DNA from: Anomaloglossus baeobatrachus
Taxonomy: Eukaryota; Chordata; Amphibia; Anura; Aromobatidae
Assembly: GCF_048569485.1 (NCBI RefSeq)
Contig: NC_134357.1
Coordinates: 355,634,709-355,698,708, forward strand
Direction: 5' to 3'
Length of the DNA: 64,000 nucleotides
Made by a program: the position numbers and the translations under genes. Of the stretch, positions 45,601-56,084 are shown one piece after another. Position 1 is the stretch's first letter. Each line of letters opens with the position of its first letter. Under the pieces are notes generated by a model. It saw only the letters and a list, made by a program, of their open reading frames with translations. It made no database searches and was not told the origin of the DNA.

Positions 45601-46199
45601 TTCGATCACGCTAACATCATGCTAAATACAGTATGTGTGCCTCGACTACTACAACCTCCTGCTCTCTGGCCTCCCTTCCAACACTCTTGCACCGATCCAA
45701 TCTATCCTAAACTCTGCGGCCCGCTTAATCCACCTCTCCCCTCGCTATTCCCCAGCCTCGCCACTCTGCCAATCCCTTCACTGGCTTCCCATCGCCCAAC
45801 GACGCCAGTTCAAAACATTAACCATGACATACAAAGCCATCCACAACCTGTCTCCTCCTTACATCTGTGACCTAGTCTCCCGGAACCTACCTGCACGCAA
45901 CCTCAGATCCTCACAAGATCTCCTTCTCTACTCCTCTCTTATCTCCTCTTCCCACAATTGTATACACGATTTCTCCCGTGCCTCTCCCATACTCTGGAAC
46001 GCTCTACCTCAGCATATCAGACTCTCCCCTACCGTGAAAAGCTTCAAGAGGAACCTAAAGATCCACCTCTTCCTACAACCTACAATAACCCTCAGTCCAG
46101 TACACCACTGCGCAACCAGCTCTGTACTCACCTATTGTACCCTCACTCATTCCGTGTGGACTGTGAGCCCTCGCGGGCAGGGTCCGCTCTCCTCCTATA

Positions 46200-47852
46200 C
46201 AGTTAGGTCCAGAAATATTTGGACAGTGACACAATTTTCGCGAGTTGGGCTCTGCATGCCACCACATTGGATTTGAAATGAAACCTCTACAACAGAATTC
46301 AAGTGCAGATTGTAACGTTTAATTTGAAGGTTTGAACAAAAATATCTGATAGAAATTGTAGGAATTGTACACATTTCTTTACAAACACTCCACATTTTAG
46401 GAGGTCAAAAGTAATTGGACAAATAAACCAAACCCAAAAAAAAAAAAATTATTTTCAATATTTTGTTGCGAATCCTTTGGAGTCAATCACTGCCTTAAGT
46501 CTGGAACCCATGGACATCACCATCGCTGGGTTTCCTCCTTCTTAATGCTTTGCCAGGCCTTTACAGCCGCAGCCTTCAGGTCTTGCTTGTTTGTGGGTCT
46601 TTCTGTCTTAAGTCTGGATTTGAGCAAGTGAAATGCATGCTCAATTGGGTTAACATCTGGTGATTGACTTGGCCATTGCAGAATGTTCCACTTTTTTGCA
46701 CTCATGAACTCCTGGGTAGCTTTGGCTGTATGCTTGGGGTCATTGTCCATCTTTACTATGAAGCGCCGTCCGATCAACTTTGCGGCATTTGGCTGAATCT
46801 GGGCTGAAAGTATATCCCGGTACACTTCAGAATTCATCCGGCTACTCTTGTCTGCTGTTATGTCATCAATGAACACAAGTGACCAAGTGCCATTGAAAGC
46901 CATGCATGCCCATGCCATCACGTTGCCTCCACCATGTTTTACAGAGGATGTGGTGTGCCTTGGATCATGTGCCGTTCCCTTTCTTCTCCAAACTTTTTTC
47001 TTCCCATCATTCTGGTACAGATTGATCTTGGTCTCATCTGTCCATAGAATACTTTTCCAGAACTGAGCTGGCTTCATGAGGTGTTTTTCAGCAAATTTAA
47101 CTCTGGCCTGTCTATTTTTGGAATTGATGAATGGTTTGCATCTAGATGTGAACCCTTTGTATTTACTTTCATGGAGTCTTCTCTTTACTGTTGACTTAGA
47201 GACAGATACACCTACTTCACTGAGAGTGTTCTGGACTTCAGTTGATGTTGTGAACGGTTTCTTCTTCACCAAAGAAAGTATGCGGCGATCATCCACCACT
47301 GTTGTCATCCGTGGACGCCCAGGCCTTTTTGAGTTCCCAAGCTCACCAGTCAATTCCTTTTTTCTCAGAATGTACCTGACTGTTGATTTTGCTACTCCAA
47401 GCATGTCTGCTATCTCTCTGATGGATTTTTTCTTTTTTTTGAGCCTCAGGATGTTCTGCTTCACCTCAATTGAGAGTTCCTTAGACCACATGTTGTCTGG
47501 TCACAGCAACAGCTTCCAAATACAAAACCACACACCTGTAATCAACCCCAGACCTTTTAACTACTTCATTGATTACAGGTTAACGAGGGAGACACCTTCA
47601 GAGTTAATTGCAGCCCTTAGAGTCCATTGTCCAATTACTTTTGGTCCCTTGAAAAAGAGGAGGCTATGCATTACAGAGCTATGATTCCTAAACCCTTTCT
47701 CCGATTTGGATGTGAAAACTGTCATATTGCAGCTGGGAGTGTGCACTTTCAGCCCATATTATATATATATAATTGTATTTCTGAACATGTTTTTGTAAAC
47801 AGCTAAAATAACAAAACTTGTGTCACTGTCCAAATATTTCTGGACCTAACTG
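46200..47852 (-). mobile_element. Tc1-like transposon, copy 1
   Basis: Ends CAGTTAGGTCCAGAAATATT in inverted orientation, TA on both sides (46198-46199 and 47853-47854). 1653 bp. It carries one transposase gene on the minus strand and sits in the 3' untranslated part of the L2-like LINE. A second copy in the opposite orientation is at 49029-50680. Confidence 0.92.
46517..47491 (-). CDS. Tc1-like transposase, nearly complete (shortened C-terminus)
   Basis: 324 codons from ATG at 47491. The N-terminal paired-type helix-turn-helix region reads MWSKELSIEVKQNILRL ... SIREIADMLGVAKSTVRYIL, followed by GRPRMTT, a GRPR-type hook. The DD34E triad is complete: Asp in ILWTDETKINLY, Asp in VKMDNDPKHTAK, Glu in SPDVNPIEHAF, with 34 residues between the last two. 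Compared with copy 2 it has lost one base near the end (about 46530), so the frame stops at ETQRW and lacks about 20 residues ending GFATKY. In this family the enzyme cuts at the ends and inserts at TA. The core looks intact; loss of the tail may or may not matter. Confidence 0.85.
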   Translation of the reverse strand: MWSKELSIEVKQNILRLKKKKKSIREIADMLGVAKSTVRYILRKKELTGELGNSKRPGRPRMTTVVDDRRILSLVKKKPFTTSTEVQNTLSEVGVSVSKSTVKRRLHESKYKGFTSRCKPFINSKNRQARVKFAEKHLMKPAQFWKSILWTDETKINLYQNDGKKKVWRRKGTAHDPRHTTSSVKHGGGNVMAWACMAFNGTWSLVFIDDITADKSSRMNSEVYRDILSAQIQPNAAKLIGRRFIVKMDNDPKHTAKATQEFMSAKKWNILQWPSQSPDVNPIEHAFHLLKSRLKTERPTNKQDLKAAAVKAWQSIKKEETQRW

Positions 47853-47958
47853 TACCAGTCTGTTGTGTACTGTTAATGATTGTTGTACGTATACCCTCTT
47901 TCACTTGGAAAGTGCAATGGAATAAATGGTGCTATAATAATAAATAATAATAATATGT

Positions 47959-48517
47959 TCACCTGGGGTGAACATATTTAATAGGGAGCCATTTAGGATT
48001 CGAAAGAGCCGACTCTTTTAGGTGAACGGAGCCACGTGAGCTGAATCACCAAAAAGAGACGGACTGCCCATCACTACACCCCACGAGGCCTGCACTACTA
48101 GCCAACCCATTTGCCATCTGTTATTACTTCTCTACCTGGCTTAACCATATCATATCTAACATCCAATTTACCGTTTCTGCAGCCTGCCCTGCTAGCAAAC
48201 AGCCCCAGCTCTGCTACATTGGACATTGGGAACCTACACTCTGCTAGCAGCATTTACATGTTAACACACATTTATAACAGTCAACACTATATAATACATT
48301 TACTATAAAACACCTTTCTCAGTACAGGTAGACAGCTTATAGCATAAAACAGTATAGGACTCGACCACCTCTACATGAGCACAATCACAGGCCACAGTGA
48401 CATCAGGTCCAACTCCATTTGGTAACATGATGCCACAGTGTACAGGCACAGTAACAGCTGTCATAACTTGCCAGGTGTCATGGTGGCATCAGAAGCTGTT
48501 CACATGGCAGACTCTAA
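47959..48517. other. No gene recognised
   Basis: Between the LINE tail and the next MITE. Short frames only. Confidence 0.35.
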
Positions 48518-48884
48518 GGATGTGTGCCCACGATCAGGGTTCACAGCGTTTTAGATGTAGCGTGTTTTTGCTGCATCCAAAACACTGCGTTGTACAGTAC
48601 AAGCACAGTGGATGAGATTTCTAGAAATCCCGTGCCCACTGTGCTTGTTTTTTCCGCAGCAAACACTGACCTGTGGTATGGCTTTCCAAGCTGCAGCATG
48701 TCAATTGTTTGCTGCTGATTCGCATGCGTCCTCCGTAGGGAGAACACAAGCGAGAGACCGCCAGCGCACTGAACCCTGATTCGTGGGTAACAGCAGCTGC
48801 GTTCTCCTGCGGAGATTAGTAGCCCCGCAGGTCAGGACCCGTTGCGTCCAGGACGCAGTGAATCCTAATTGTGGGCACATACCC
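48518..48884. mobile_element. MITE with GGATGTGTGCCCACGAT ends
   Basis: Inverted ends GGATGTGTGCCCACGAT and, reverse complement, GGGTATGTGCCCACAAT; TAA flanks at 48515-48517 and 48885-48887. 367 bp. A remnant of this family lies at about 4150-4493. Confidence 0.82.
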
Positions 48885-49028
48885 TAAGGCTATGTGCCCA
48901 CGGGACTCTGTACCCGCGAATTTTGCCGCGGAAAACCTGCGGATTTATCTGGATTTTCTAGATAAATCCGCAGGTTTTAGCAAGTACTAACACTCCCCAT
49001 GTTATCCTATGGGACATGGGGAGTGCTA

Positions 49029-50680
49029 CAGTTAGGTCCAGAAATATTTGGACAGTGACACAAGTTTTGTTATTTTAGCTGTTTACAAAAACATGTTCAG
49101 AAATACAATTATATATATAATACGGGCTGAAAGTGCACACTCCCAGCTGCAATATGAGAGTTTTCACATCCAAATCGGAGAAAGGGTTTAGGAATCATAG
49201 CTCTGTAATGCATAGCCTCCTCTTTTTAAAGGGACCAAAAGTAATTGGACAAGGGACTCTAAGGGCTGCAATTAACTCTGAAGGCATCTCCCTCTTAACC
49301 TGTAATCAATGAAGTAGTTAAAAGGTCTGGGGTTGATTACAAGTGTGTGGTTTTGCATTTGGAAGCTGTTGCTGTGACCAGACAACATGCGGTCTAAGGA
49401 ACTCTCAATTGAGGTGAAGCAGAACATCCTGAGGCTGAAAAAAAAAGAAAAAATCCATCAGAGAGATAGCAGACATGCTTGGAGTAGCAAAATCAACAGT
49501 CGGGTACATTTTGAGAAAAAAGGAATTGACTGGTGAGCTTGGGAACTCAAATAGGCCTGGGCGTCCACGGATGACAACAGTGGTGGACGATCGCCGCATA
49601 CTTTCTTTGGTGAAGAAGAACCCGTTCACAGCATCAACTGAAGTCCAGAACACTCTCAGTGAAGTAGGTGTATCTGTCTCTAAGTCAACAGTAAAGAGAA
49701 GACTCCATGAAAGTAAATACAAAGGGTTCACATCTAGATGCAAACCATTCATCAATTCCAAAAATAGACAGACCAGAGTTAAATTTGCTGAAAAACACCT
49801 CATGAAGCCAGCTCAGTTCTGGGAAAGTATTCTATGGACAGATGAGACCAAGATCAACCTGTACCAGAATGATGGGAAGAAAAAAGTTTGGAGAAGAAAG
49901 GGAACGGCACATGATCCAAGGCACACCACATCCTCTGTAAAACATGGTGGAGGCAACGTGATGGCATGGGCATGCATGGCTTTCAATGGCACTGGGTCAC
50001 TTGTGTTTATTGATGACATAACAGCAGACAAGAGTAGCCGGATGAATTCTGAAGTGTACCGGGATATACTTTCAGCCCAGATTCAGCCAAATGCCGCAAA
50101 GTTGATCGGACGGCGCTTCATAGTACAGATGCACAATGACCCCAAGCATACAGCCAAAGCTACCCAGGAGTTCATGAGTGCAAAAAAGTGGAACATTCTG
50201 CAATGGCCAAGTTAATCACCAGATCTTAACCCAATTGAGCATGCATTTCATTTGCTCAAATCCAGACTTAAGACGGAAAGACCCACAAACAAGCAAGACC
50301 TGAAGGCTGCGGCTGTAAAGGCCTGGCAAAGCATTAAGAAGGAGGAAACCCAGCGTTTGGTGATGTCCATGGGTTCCAGACTTAAGGCAGTGATTGCCTC
50401 CAAAGGATTCGCAACAAAATATTGAAAATAAAAATATTTTGTTTGGGTTTGGTTTATTTGTCCAATTACTTTTGACCTCCTAAAATGTGGAGTGTTTGTA
50501 AAGAAATGTGTACAATTCCTACAATTTCTATCAGATATTTTTGTTCAAACCTTCAAATTAAACGTTACAATCTGCACTTGAATTCTGTTGTAGAGATTTC
50601 ATTTCAAATCTAATGTGGTGGCATGCAGAGCCCAACTCGCGAAAATTGTGTCACTGTCCAAATATTTCTGGACCTAACTG
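49029..50680 (+). mobile_element. Tc1-like transposon, copy 2
   Basis: Same ends as copy 1 (CAGTTAGGTCCAGAAATATT), opposite orientation, 1652 bp. TA precedes the left end; the right flank is TC, so one target base has changed. Confidence 0.92.
49387..50425 (+). pseudogene. Tc1-like transposase, copy 2, inactive
   Basis: The ATG at 49387 starts MRSKELSIEVKQNILRL, but a length change in the A-rich stretch near 49438-49450 shifts the frame. The main open part is 49475-50215. The second catalytic Asp is replaced by His (VQMHNDPKHTAK, against VKMDNDPKHTAK in copy 1), and a TAA stop at 50213 cuts the frame before the SPD.NPIEH glutamate block, which is still readable downstream. The reading ends GFATKY at 50425, showing the full-length tail that copy 1 lacks. 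Confidence 0.85.
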
Positions 50681-50777
50681 TCTGTCCAAGCTGCGGTATG
50701 TGCGGCTGCGGATGTCCCGCAGCCGCACGTAACTGCATGTACAGGGTCCCGTGGGCACATACACTTACACTCCATAA

Positions 50778-51352
50778 TGTGATTTCTCTGGTGCTTCTGA
50801 GTTACACAGGCAGGGTAAGACGTACTCCAGCTGTGTGTTCATTTGTGATCAAGCTAGCAGGAGTTAATTTCTACTGGACTGCTGCTTACAGTACTTCTGG
50901 GATCACATGTTGTGGGAAGACCTATCACAGCTACTCCCCGCCTTTTTAAGAGGAAGGGATCTGACTTCCTATGTCGATGATAGCGTTTGCTACACCAGTC
51001 TTGCTGGTGATAGTAGTGCTTTGTGCGTGGAATTGTGTAATTCTCCTGTCATCTCGTTGTTTCCTCTCTGTTCTTATTTTCCTCCTCATCTCTTATTGGA
51101 TAATACCTCTGTGATCAAGTTGTGCTTTCCCCTGTTTGTCCTTATCTGTGGGATCTACCGCTCCTATCCTGGCCCTCCCCTGGGGTGAGGAGGTATTAGA
51201 TTAGGGCTGTGGAAGAGCAGGGCTAGAAAGGCGGCCCAGACATTGTCACCATCACACGTATCTCTGGGATCAGGGACAGCTGGGCCACCCTAGTCTGAAG
51301 ACCAGTTTAGCAACCTCTGTCCCCATTTATCCCATCTCATCCCGTGACAACA
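50778..51352 (+). mobile_element. Possible solo LTR
   Basis: Starts TGTGATTTCTCTGGTGCTTC, has a CTTTTTAAGAGG TATA-like stretch near 50941, pyrimidine-rich tracts near 51050-51150 and ends near CCCGTGACAACA. The texture is that of a solo LTR, but I found no target duplication and the ends are not fixed. Confidence 0.4.
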
Positions 51353-51686
51353 GCAAGAGAAGACAACAGCAGCATTAATCCCTTAATGGTCATTGAGGGG
51401 GCTTCTTGGAAATTTCCATCTGAGTCGCTTCAAAAAGTTCTCAGCGCTATGTGCAGCACAAACCTGAAGCTCTGGCAGCTCCCAGTACCAATGAACACCA
51501 CCATGCAAAGTGATGACCCAAAAATGGACTCTCCAAACTTTTCACCCCTCGCATTCCTTAAAAATACCACATACTAAAGAAGGGTGTTTGTACAAGTCCC
51601 TGAGGAGAACAACATAAAAAGTATATAAAGCCTAATATTTTAATAGAAACAGAGTCCCCTCTTAAAAGAAAATACAAAATGTATAT
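51353..51686. other. No gene recognised
   Basis: Short A/T-rich stretch without supported features. Confidence 0.35.
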
Positions 51687-51689
51687 GTG

Positions 51690-51828
51690 ACGCCCTGGCC
51701 TGACAGCGCACCCAGGCACAGCGGCAGACACCGCACCCAGGCACAGCGGCAGACACCGCACCCAGGCACAGCGGCAGACACCGCACCCAGGCACAGCGGC
51801 AGACACCGCACCCAGGCACAGCGGCATA
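51690..51828. repeat. 25-bp minisatellite, left part
   Basis: Near-perfect units of GCGGCAGACACCGCACCCAG plus GCACA, spaced 25 bases. Preceded by GTGACGCCCTGG, the end word of the LTR family. Interrupted at 51829 by a solo LTR. Confidence 0.9.
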
Positions 51829-52942
51829 TGTACCGCTCCGCAGCCTCGGCTGCAGCCACCCAGATCCGTGCTCGTACTGCGGGCGGTGGCTCGAGCCTCT
51901 CACGGACCCGGGGGTCACGTCGCTCTGCAAGGGGGGGTTGGTGCTACACGCGGGGGGGGATGCGGATGTTTGGTTTTGGGATGATTGTCCGTGACGCCAC
52001 CCACGGGTTGTGGTGATGGTGGACACCACTGCTGTGGTGAAGGTACAGGGACTCCCGGGAGCGGTGTATTGGCGCAGCTAGGTGTTGACCCCTCCGTGGG
52101 TAGGAGATGTTGGTCCCGGGGCTCAGTTGTGCGAGGGCCGGGGTGCAGGGCGCAGGGTTGCAGTGCGGAGCCGGATGGCACTGGTGTACTCACGATTAAA
52201 CCACACAGAGTCACTGGTAAACTAAACGGAGGGATGGACGGGGCCCGCAGCCGGCTGCAGCTTCCTAGATGGGTTGGCAATGTCCGCCTTTCTCCTGCAC
52301 CTGTGTTTGTAGTGTGACCACTGTGCCTGGGCATTGGTGGTCCGCTCCCCGGCGTGTATGCCCGCAGGCGCTGGCCCTTGGATCTCTGGCGGTGGCTCTT
52401 ATCCGGACGGGTTGGGCTGTTGCCTTCAATCGGGACTTTGGTGGGAATGAACCTCTGAGGTCCAGACCGCAATCAGTTAATTAGACTATGGTGGTGGCAT
52501 ATAGCCTAGTTCGGGGTCTGAGTACCCTGCCTGGTGCTCCGGTATCCTGTTGGCTCCCCGGTTCAATTCCGGCGGGCCTCTACCCTGTCCCAGTCCCTCA
52601 CGGTTCCACCAGTCGTATTCCCGGTCTCCTGCAAGCGGCCACTGCCGTCTGCCTGACTGCCTGACTGTTTGGGGGGGTCCTAGGCTCCAGCCCAGGCCCC
52701 GCGCAGAACCGTACTCCACTACTCTCCACTCTGCTGTACTGAACTGTCTACTGTGTTCCTGCCTCAGGCCAGCAGACTCCTCGGGGGGGCGTGTCTTTCC
52801 ACCTGACTCCGCCCACCTGGTGTGCCTGTCTGACTCTGAGGGAGGCAATCAGGTCTTTGTGATTGACTGATGGTACCTTTCTAGTGTGGGGGGTGTGCGG
52901 TGAGTGTAGTAACCTGTGACCCCTGGGGTCCAGGGCGTCACA
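51829..52942 (-). mobile_element. Solo LTR inserted in the 25-bp minisatellite
   Basis: Minus strand: starts TGTGACGCCCTGGACC, ends GCGGTACA. Flanks CATA (51825-51828) and CAGA (52943-52946) are a target duplication with one change, and the minisatellite continues on both sides. 1114 bp. Same family as 6349-7492 and 15473-16657. Confidence 0.75.
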
Positions 52943-53395
52943 CAGACACCGCACCCAGGCACAGCGGCAGACACCGCACCCAGGCACAGCGGCAGACACC
53001 GCACCCAGGCACAGCGGCAGACACTGCAAACAGGCAGAGCTCCACGCACTGCACACAGACACTGCAGCCAGGCACTGCACACAGACACTGCAGCCAGGCA
53101 CAGCTCAACGCACTGCACACAGACACTGCAGCCAGGAACTGCACACAGACACTGCAGCCAGGCACAGCTCCACGCACTGCACACAGACACTGCAGCCAGG
53201 CACTGCACCCAGGCACAGCTCCACGCACTGCACACAGACACTGCAACCAGACACAGCTCCACGCACTGCACACAGATACTGCAGCCAGGCACTGCACCCA
53301 GGCACAGCTCCACGCACTGCACACAGACACTGCAACCAGACACAGCTCCACGCACTGCAGCCAGGCACAGCTCCACGGCACAGCTACAGATGCCG
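52943..53395. repeat. Minisatellite, right part, grading into 12-40 bp variants
   Basis: Three 25-bp units like those at 51690 come first, then a derived array of CACAGCTCCACGCACTGCAC, ACAGACACTGCAGCCAGGCA units. It ends about 300 bases upstream of the E2F1 promoter sites. Frames of 110-200 codons here are by-products of the repeat. Confidence 0.9.
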
Positions 53396-53559
53396 TAACA
53401 GAGGCAAAACTGCAGACGCTGCACAGAGGCAGAGCACATCACTGCCCATTCATCCTCCTTCATACATTCTCTACACAGGACTGTATTTTCCTGTCATGAA
53501 GCATAGCCCAGCCCACGGCCGTACATGTGACCAATCACTATTCTTGTTTTCCTCCATGC

Positions 53560-53760
53560 TATTAATACATTGGTTTTCTTATGCATCAATCAAACTCTCT
53601 TTTCCTGCCCGCCTATTTCGAATGTTCGGTCAGCCAATCAGAAGAGTCTCTTGAGACTTCAGTAGCCAATACCAAGTAGCTGATGACGTAGAGTGAAGTT
53701 TCGCGGCAAAAAAAGAATTGGCGCGCAAATGGGCGAGAGCTGGGAGATCCGGGGATCAGC
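53560..53760 (+). promoter_or_regulatory. E2F1 promoter: CCAAT boxes, CRE-like site, paired E2F sites
   Basis: In order: CCAAT in CAGCCAATCA (53631-53640), CCAAT in AGTAGCCAAT (53661-53670), TGACGTA (53684-53690, CRE-like), then two E2F-type sites only a few bases apart, TTTCGCGGCAAAA (53699-53711) and ATTGGCGCGCAAAT (53717-53730). The mammalian E2F1 promoter is known to have such a doublet through which E2F-pocket protein complexes repress the gene in G0/early G1 and E2F activates it at G1/S. No TATA box is obvious. The start site is inferred to lie close downstream. Confidence 0.8.
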
Positions 53761-54443
53761 TGGGGGGCGAAAACAATAGCGCTCCCGGGACAAGAGGCCG
53801 CGGGCTCGGCCGACAACACCCGCTACTCCGGCTGGACCCGTCTGTCTATGGCGCGGCTGAGAATTCGCTGGATTACGACCCCGGGACGTGTGAGAGAGAC
53901 CGGCCTAGGAGTGCGGGGACCCGAATAGCAGATGAGGATTGTACGATTTCTCTTCCGATCGGATCGCACTGAGATCTCAGCACTTGGAGCTTAGCTGGCC
54001 TTTGGCTGTGACTCCCCTTTTATGGTTGGCCAGCATTGTCTGTGGGGCTGTTATGGTCGGGTCCTGTAGTGCCTGGCCTCTCCCTGATTGTGCCCCATTA
54101 TTTATCGCTGTCGGGATGATTCCTGGTCGCCCTTTTGTTTCTCTGCTGTCGGATCCCTTTAATCACAGGGGTCGTGGTTGTGATTTGCCCTGATGACCCT
54201 CCTCCCAGAGCTGGTATGGTTCTGATCAGTCATATATGGGTATTGTGCACTGTAAACATTGCCTGGGAGTACCACCATTGTGCGGTGTAACCCCTGACAC
54301 AGGGGTGTCTATGAAGGATTCCGGCCCCTGACGGCAGATCTGGTTGGGCGTCCATTTTTGTGTTGGTTTCTGGTGTAGACTTGGCTTTATTGTGGACATG
54401 GACCTAGGGCTCCTGACAAACTGAGGGAATAACCCCTCTGATC
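53731..54443 (+). other. E2F1 5' untranslated region or non-coding leader
   Basis: A CpG-rich 5' part (to about 53960) and then ordinary sequence to the start codon. An in-frame TGA at 54414-54416 precedes the ATG at 54444. Whether all of it is transcribed, or part is intron, cannot be read from the sequence. Upstream ATGs exist (for example 53728 and 53939). Confidence 0.45.
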
Positions 54444-56016
54444 ATGTCCCAGGACTTTGGGGTCACTTATGGCTGCATTGATGGAGAACTAGGGGCAATT
54501 TGGGACGCTAGCGGCACCATCCATGTGGCGGAGCAGCAGATTGTCATCATATCCACTCCGGACGTCCCGGGAGATGGAGCCACCAACTCCGTCCTCAGTG
54601 AGGCCGAGCTGATGCTGTTCACGACCCCCCAAGGACCGAGCCCAGGAAGTGCGGGACAGAAGCCCACCCTTGGACGTCCTCCGGTAATCCCCTTTATTTT
54701 ATTTTGCCCCCTCTATCTAAAGCGGGCCCCTAAACATTGGGGGATTCTTCTTGGGGAGTTCCAGCGCCAGTAATGCAGCCGTTGTATGGGCTCGCGGACT
54801 TCGGTAAGCGGTATAACAATGGCTGTCGGAGGTCGCCTGCCTCCATCTATGCCGCTCTGTCCGGACAGTGATACCGCCATAGCTACCATTCAGGAGTTTG
54901 GTAAAGGTGGGTGCCTGTCACTATGGCGGGCTGTGATGACTGGCATCTCCTATAGGATGCATACACTTTGTCTCCAGGACACGTCGCCCTTTAGGAAGAT
55001 TCCAGGCCCCACACTGACCACCGTGGCCAGATCTTCACTATACACTAGAGGCAATGGTGTATGACACCCAAGGGTGCTGCCTGCCAGTGAAAAGGGTTAA
55101 CACGTCAGCGCTGGGCCTGGTCTTATCTAAGAGCTGCAGCTGCTCTTTAAATGAGTTAAAGGGTCAAGTGTGACATGTGAAGGCTGGAAACCCTCGCCAT
55201 CATCTGTCCACTGTAGTGAGGCTTCATGGAGGCCATGTCCACACAGAGTGGGGCAGAATGCGCTGGCTGTACTGTCCGGCACACTGCCCTTCTGATCCCT
55301 GGGTGAATGGGCAGCTATGGCTACAGTTGACACATTCCGGCTTTGTATCTGGGGTCATTCATGTGATTCTGAATTCGCACCTGCTCAGATTTAGCAGTGT
55401 ACTGATTCAATTGTGTCTACTATCTGCGTCCTCCTTTTTTCTGTAGCTGGAGCATTCCCAAAGTCCAGGCCGCACAGGGAATGTAGCACAGAGGACTCCC
55501 CCCAAACCACCCCTCTTCTTGACTTTGTCCCACAAATAGGACCGCCTCCTTTTTTTGTTTTTGTGGACCATCCATCTACAAAAAACACGATGGCTTATCT
55601 ACTGACAATCCACATATAACCACACACCAGGCTTGAAGGTGAATAGGGCCTAAGCCTGTTTCACGATAAAATGACATTGTGCCTGGTTAAACCCTAAACC
55701 CATGAGATGTTACCGAGGGATCATGGAGTGGAGGCTCTATCGTACTCAAACGAGCAGGTTGGAAACTCGTGTAATGGAAGTCAATGGGGAACTCGAGCAT
55801 GTTCCCTGAAGATCTTCCAGAAATATGCTTGAGTTCCCCATTGACTTCCATTATACTCAGTATATGAGTCGTGTCCAACTGCTTGTTACGAGAGGCGAGC
55901 ATGGTAGTGCTCACTCCTCACTAGTGAAATCTGCTGTGTGAATATTGTGAAAGGTTTATGACCCTGGAGACTTTGCCTTATCAGTAGTGACTATAAAGAG
56001 ATATTTGGCCTTGTCA

Positions 56017-56084
<68 letters not shown>

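Larger units (their letters stand above)
45625..47958 (+). mobile_element. L2-like LINE, 5'-truncated 3' end, split by a Tc1 element
   Basis: The frame 45635-46150 codes for the C-terminal end of a LINE reverse transcriptase of the L2/CR1 group: LDYYNLLLSGLP, LNSAARLIHLSPR, LHWLPIAQRRQFKTLTMTYKAIHNLSPPY, ASPILWNALPQHIRL and SFKRNLKIHLF. The 3' untranslated part has TGTGAGCCCTCGCGGGCAGGG and, beyond the Tc1 insertion (46200-47852), TGGAATAAATGGTGCTATAA and an ATAATA-type tail ending near 47958. This layout is normal for L2-type LINEs. Only about 700 bases of the LINE are present. Confidence 0.8.
48888..50763. mobile_element. MITE with GGCTATGTGCCCACGGGAC ends, split by a Tc1 element
   Basis: Left end GGCTATGTGCCCACGGGACT, right end as reverse complement GTATGTGCCCACGGGACCCT. 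Its left end directly follows the TAA that closes the previous MITE. The Tc1 copy 49029-50680 is inserted in it, so the MITE itself is only about 220 bp. A hairpin of ATCCGCAGGTTTT type lies near 48938-48978. Confidence 0.7.

Noticed and set aside
47076-47684. A 202-codon plus-strand frame, echoed at 49405-49803 on the minus strand
   Set aside because: Antisense shadow of the Tc1 transposase present in both copies.
52849-53499. Frames of 110-204 codons rich in Cys, Val and Trp (minus) or Thr and His (plus)
   Set aside because: By-products of the 25-bp and derived minisatellite units; all frames are open because the unit lacks stops.
53718-53972. An 84-codon frame over the E2F1 promoter as an upstream coding start
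   Set aside because: It begins within the second E2F site, is Arg/Gly-rich from CpG content, and is not in frame with an E2F-like sequence; the ATG at 54444 has E2F1-like text and an in-frame stop before it.
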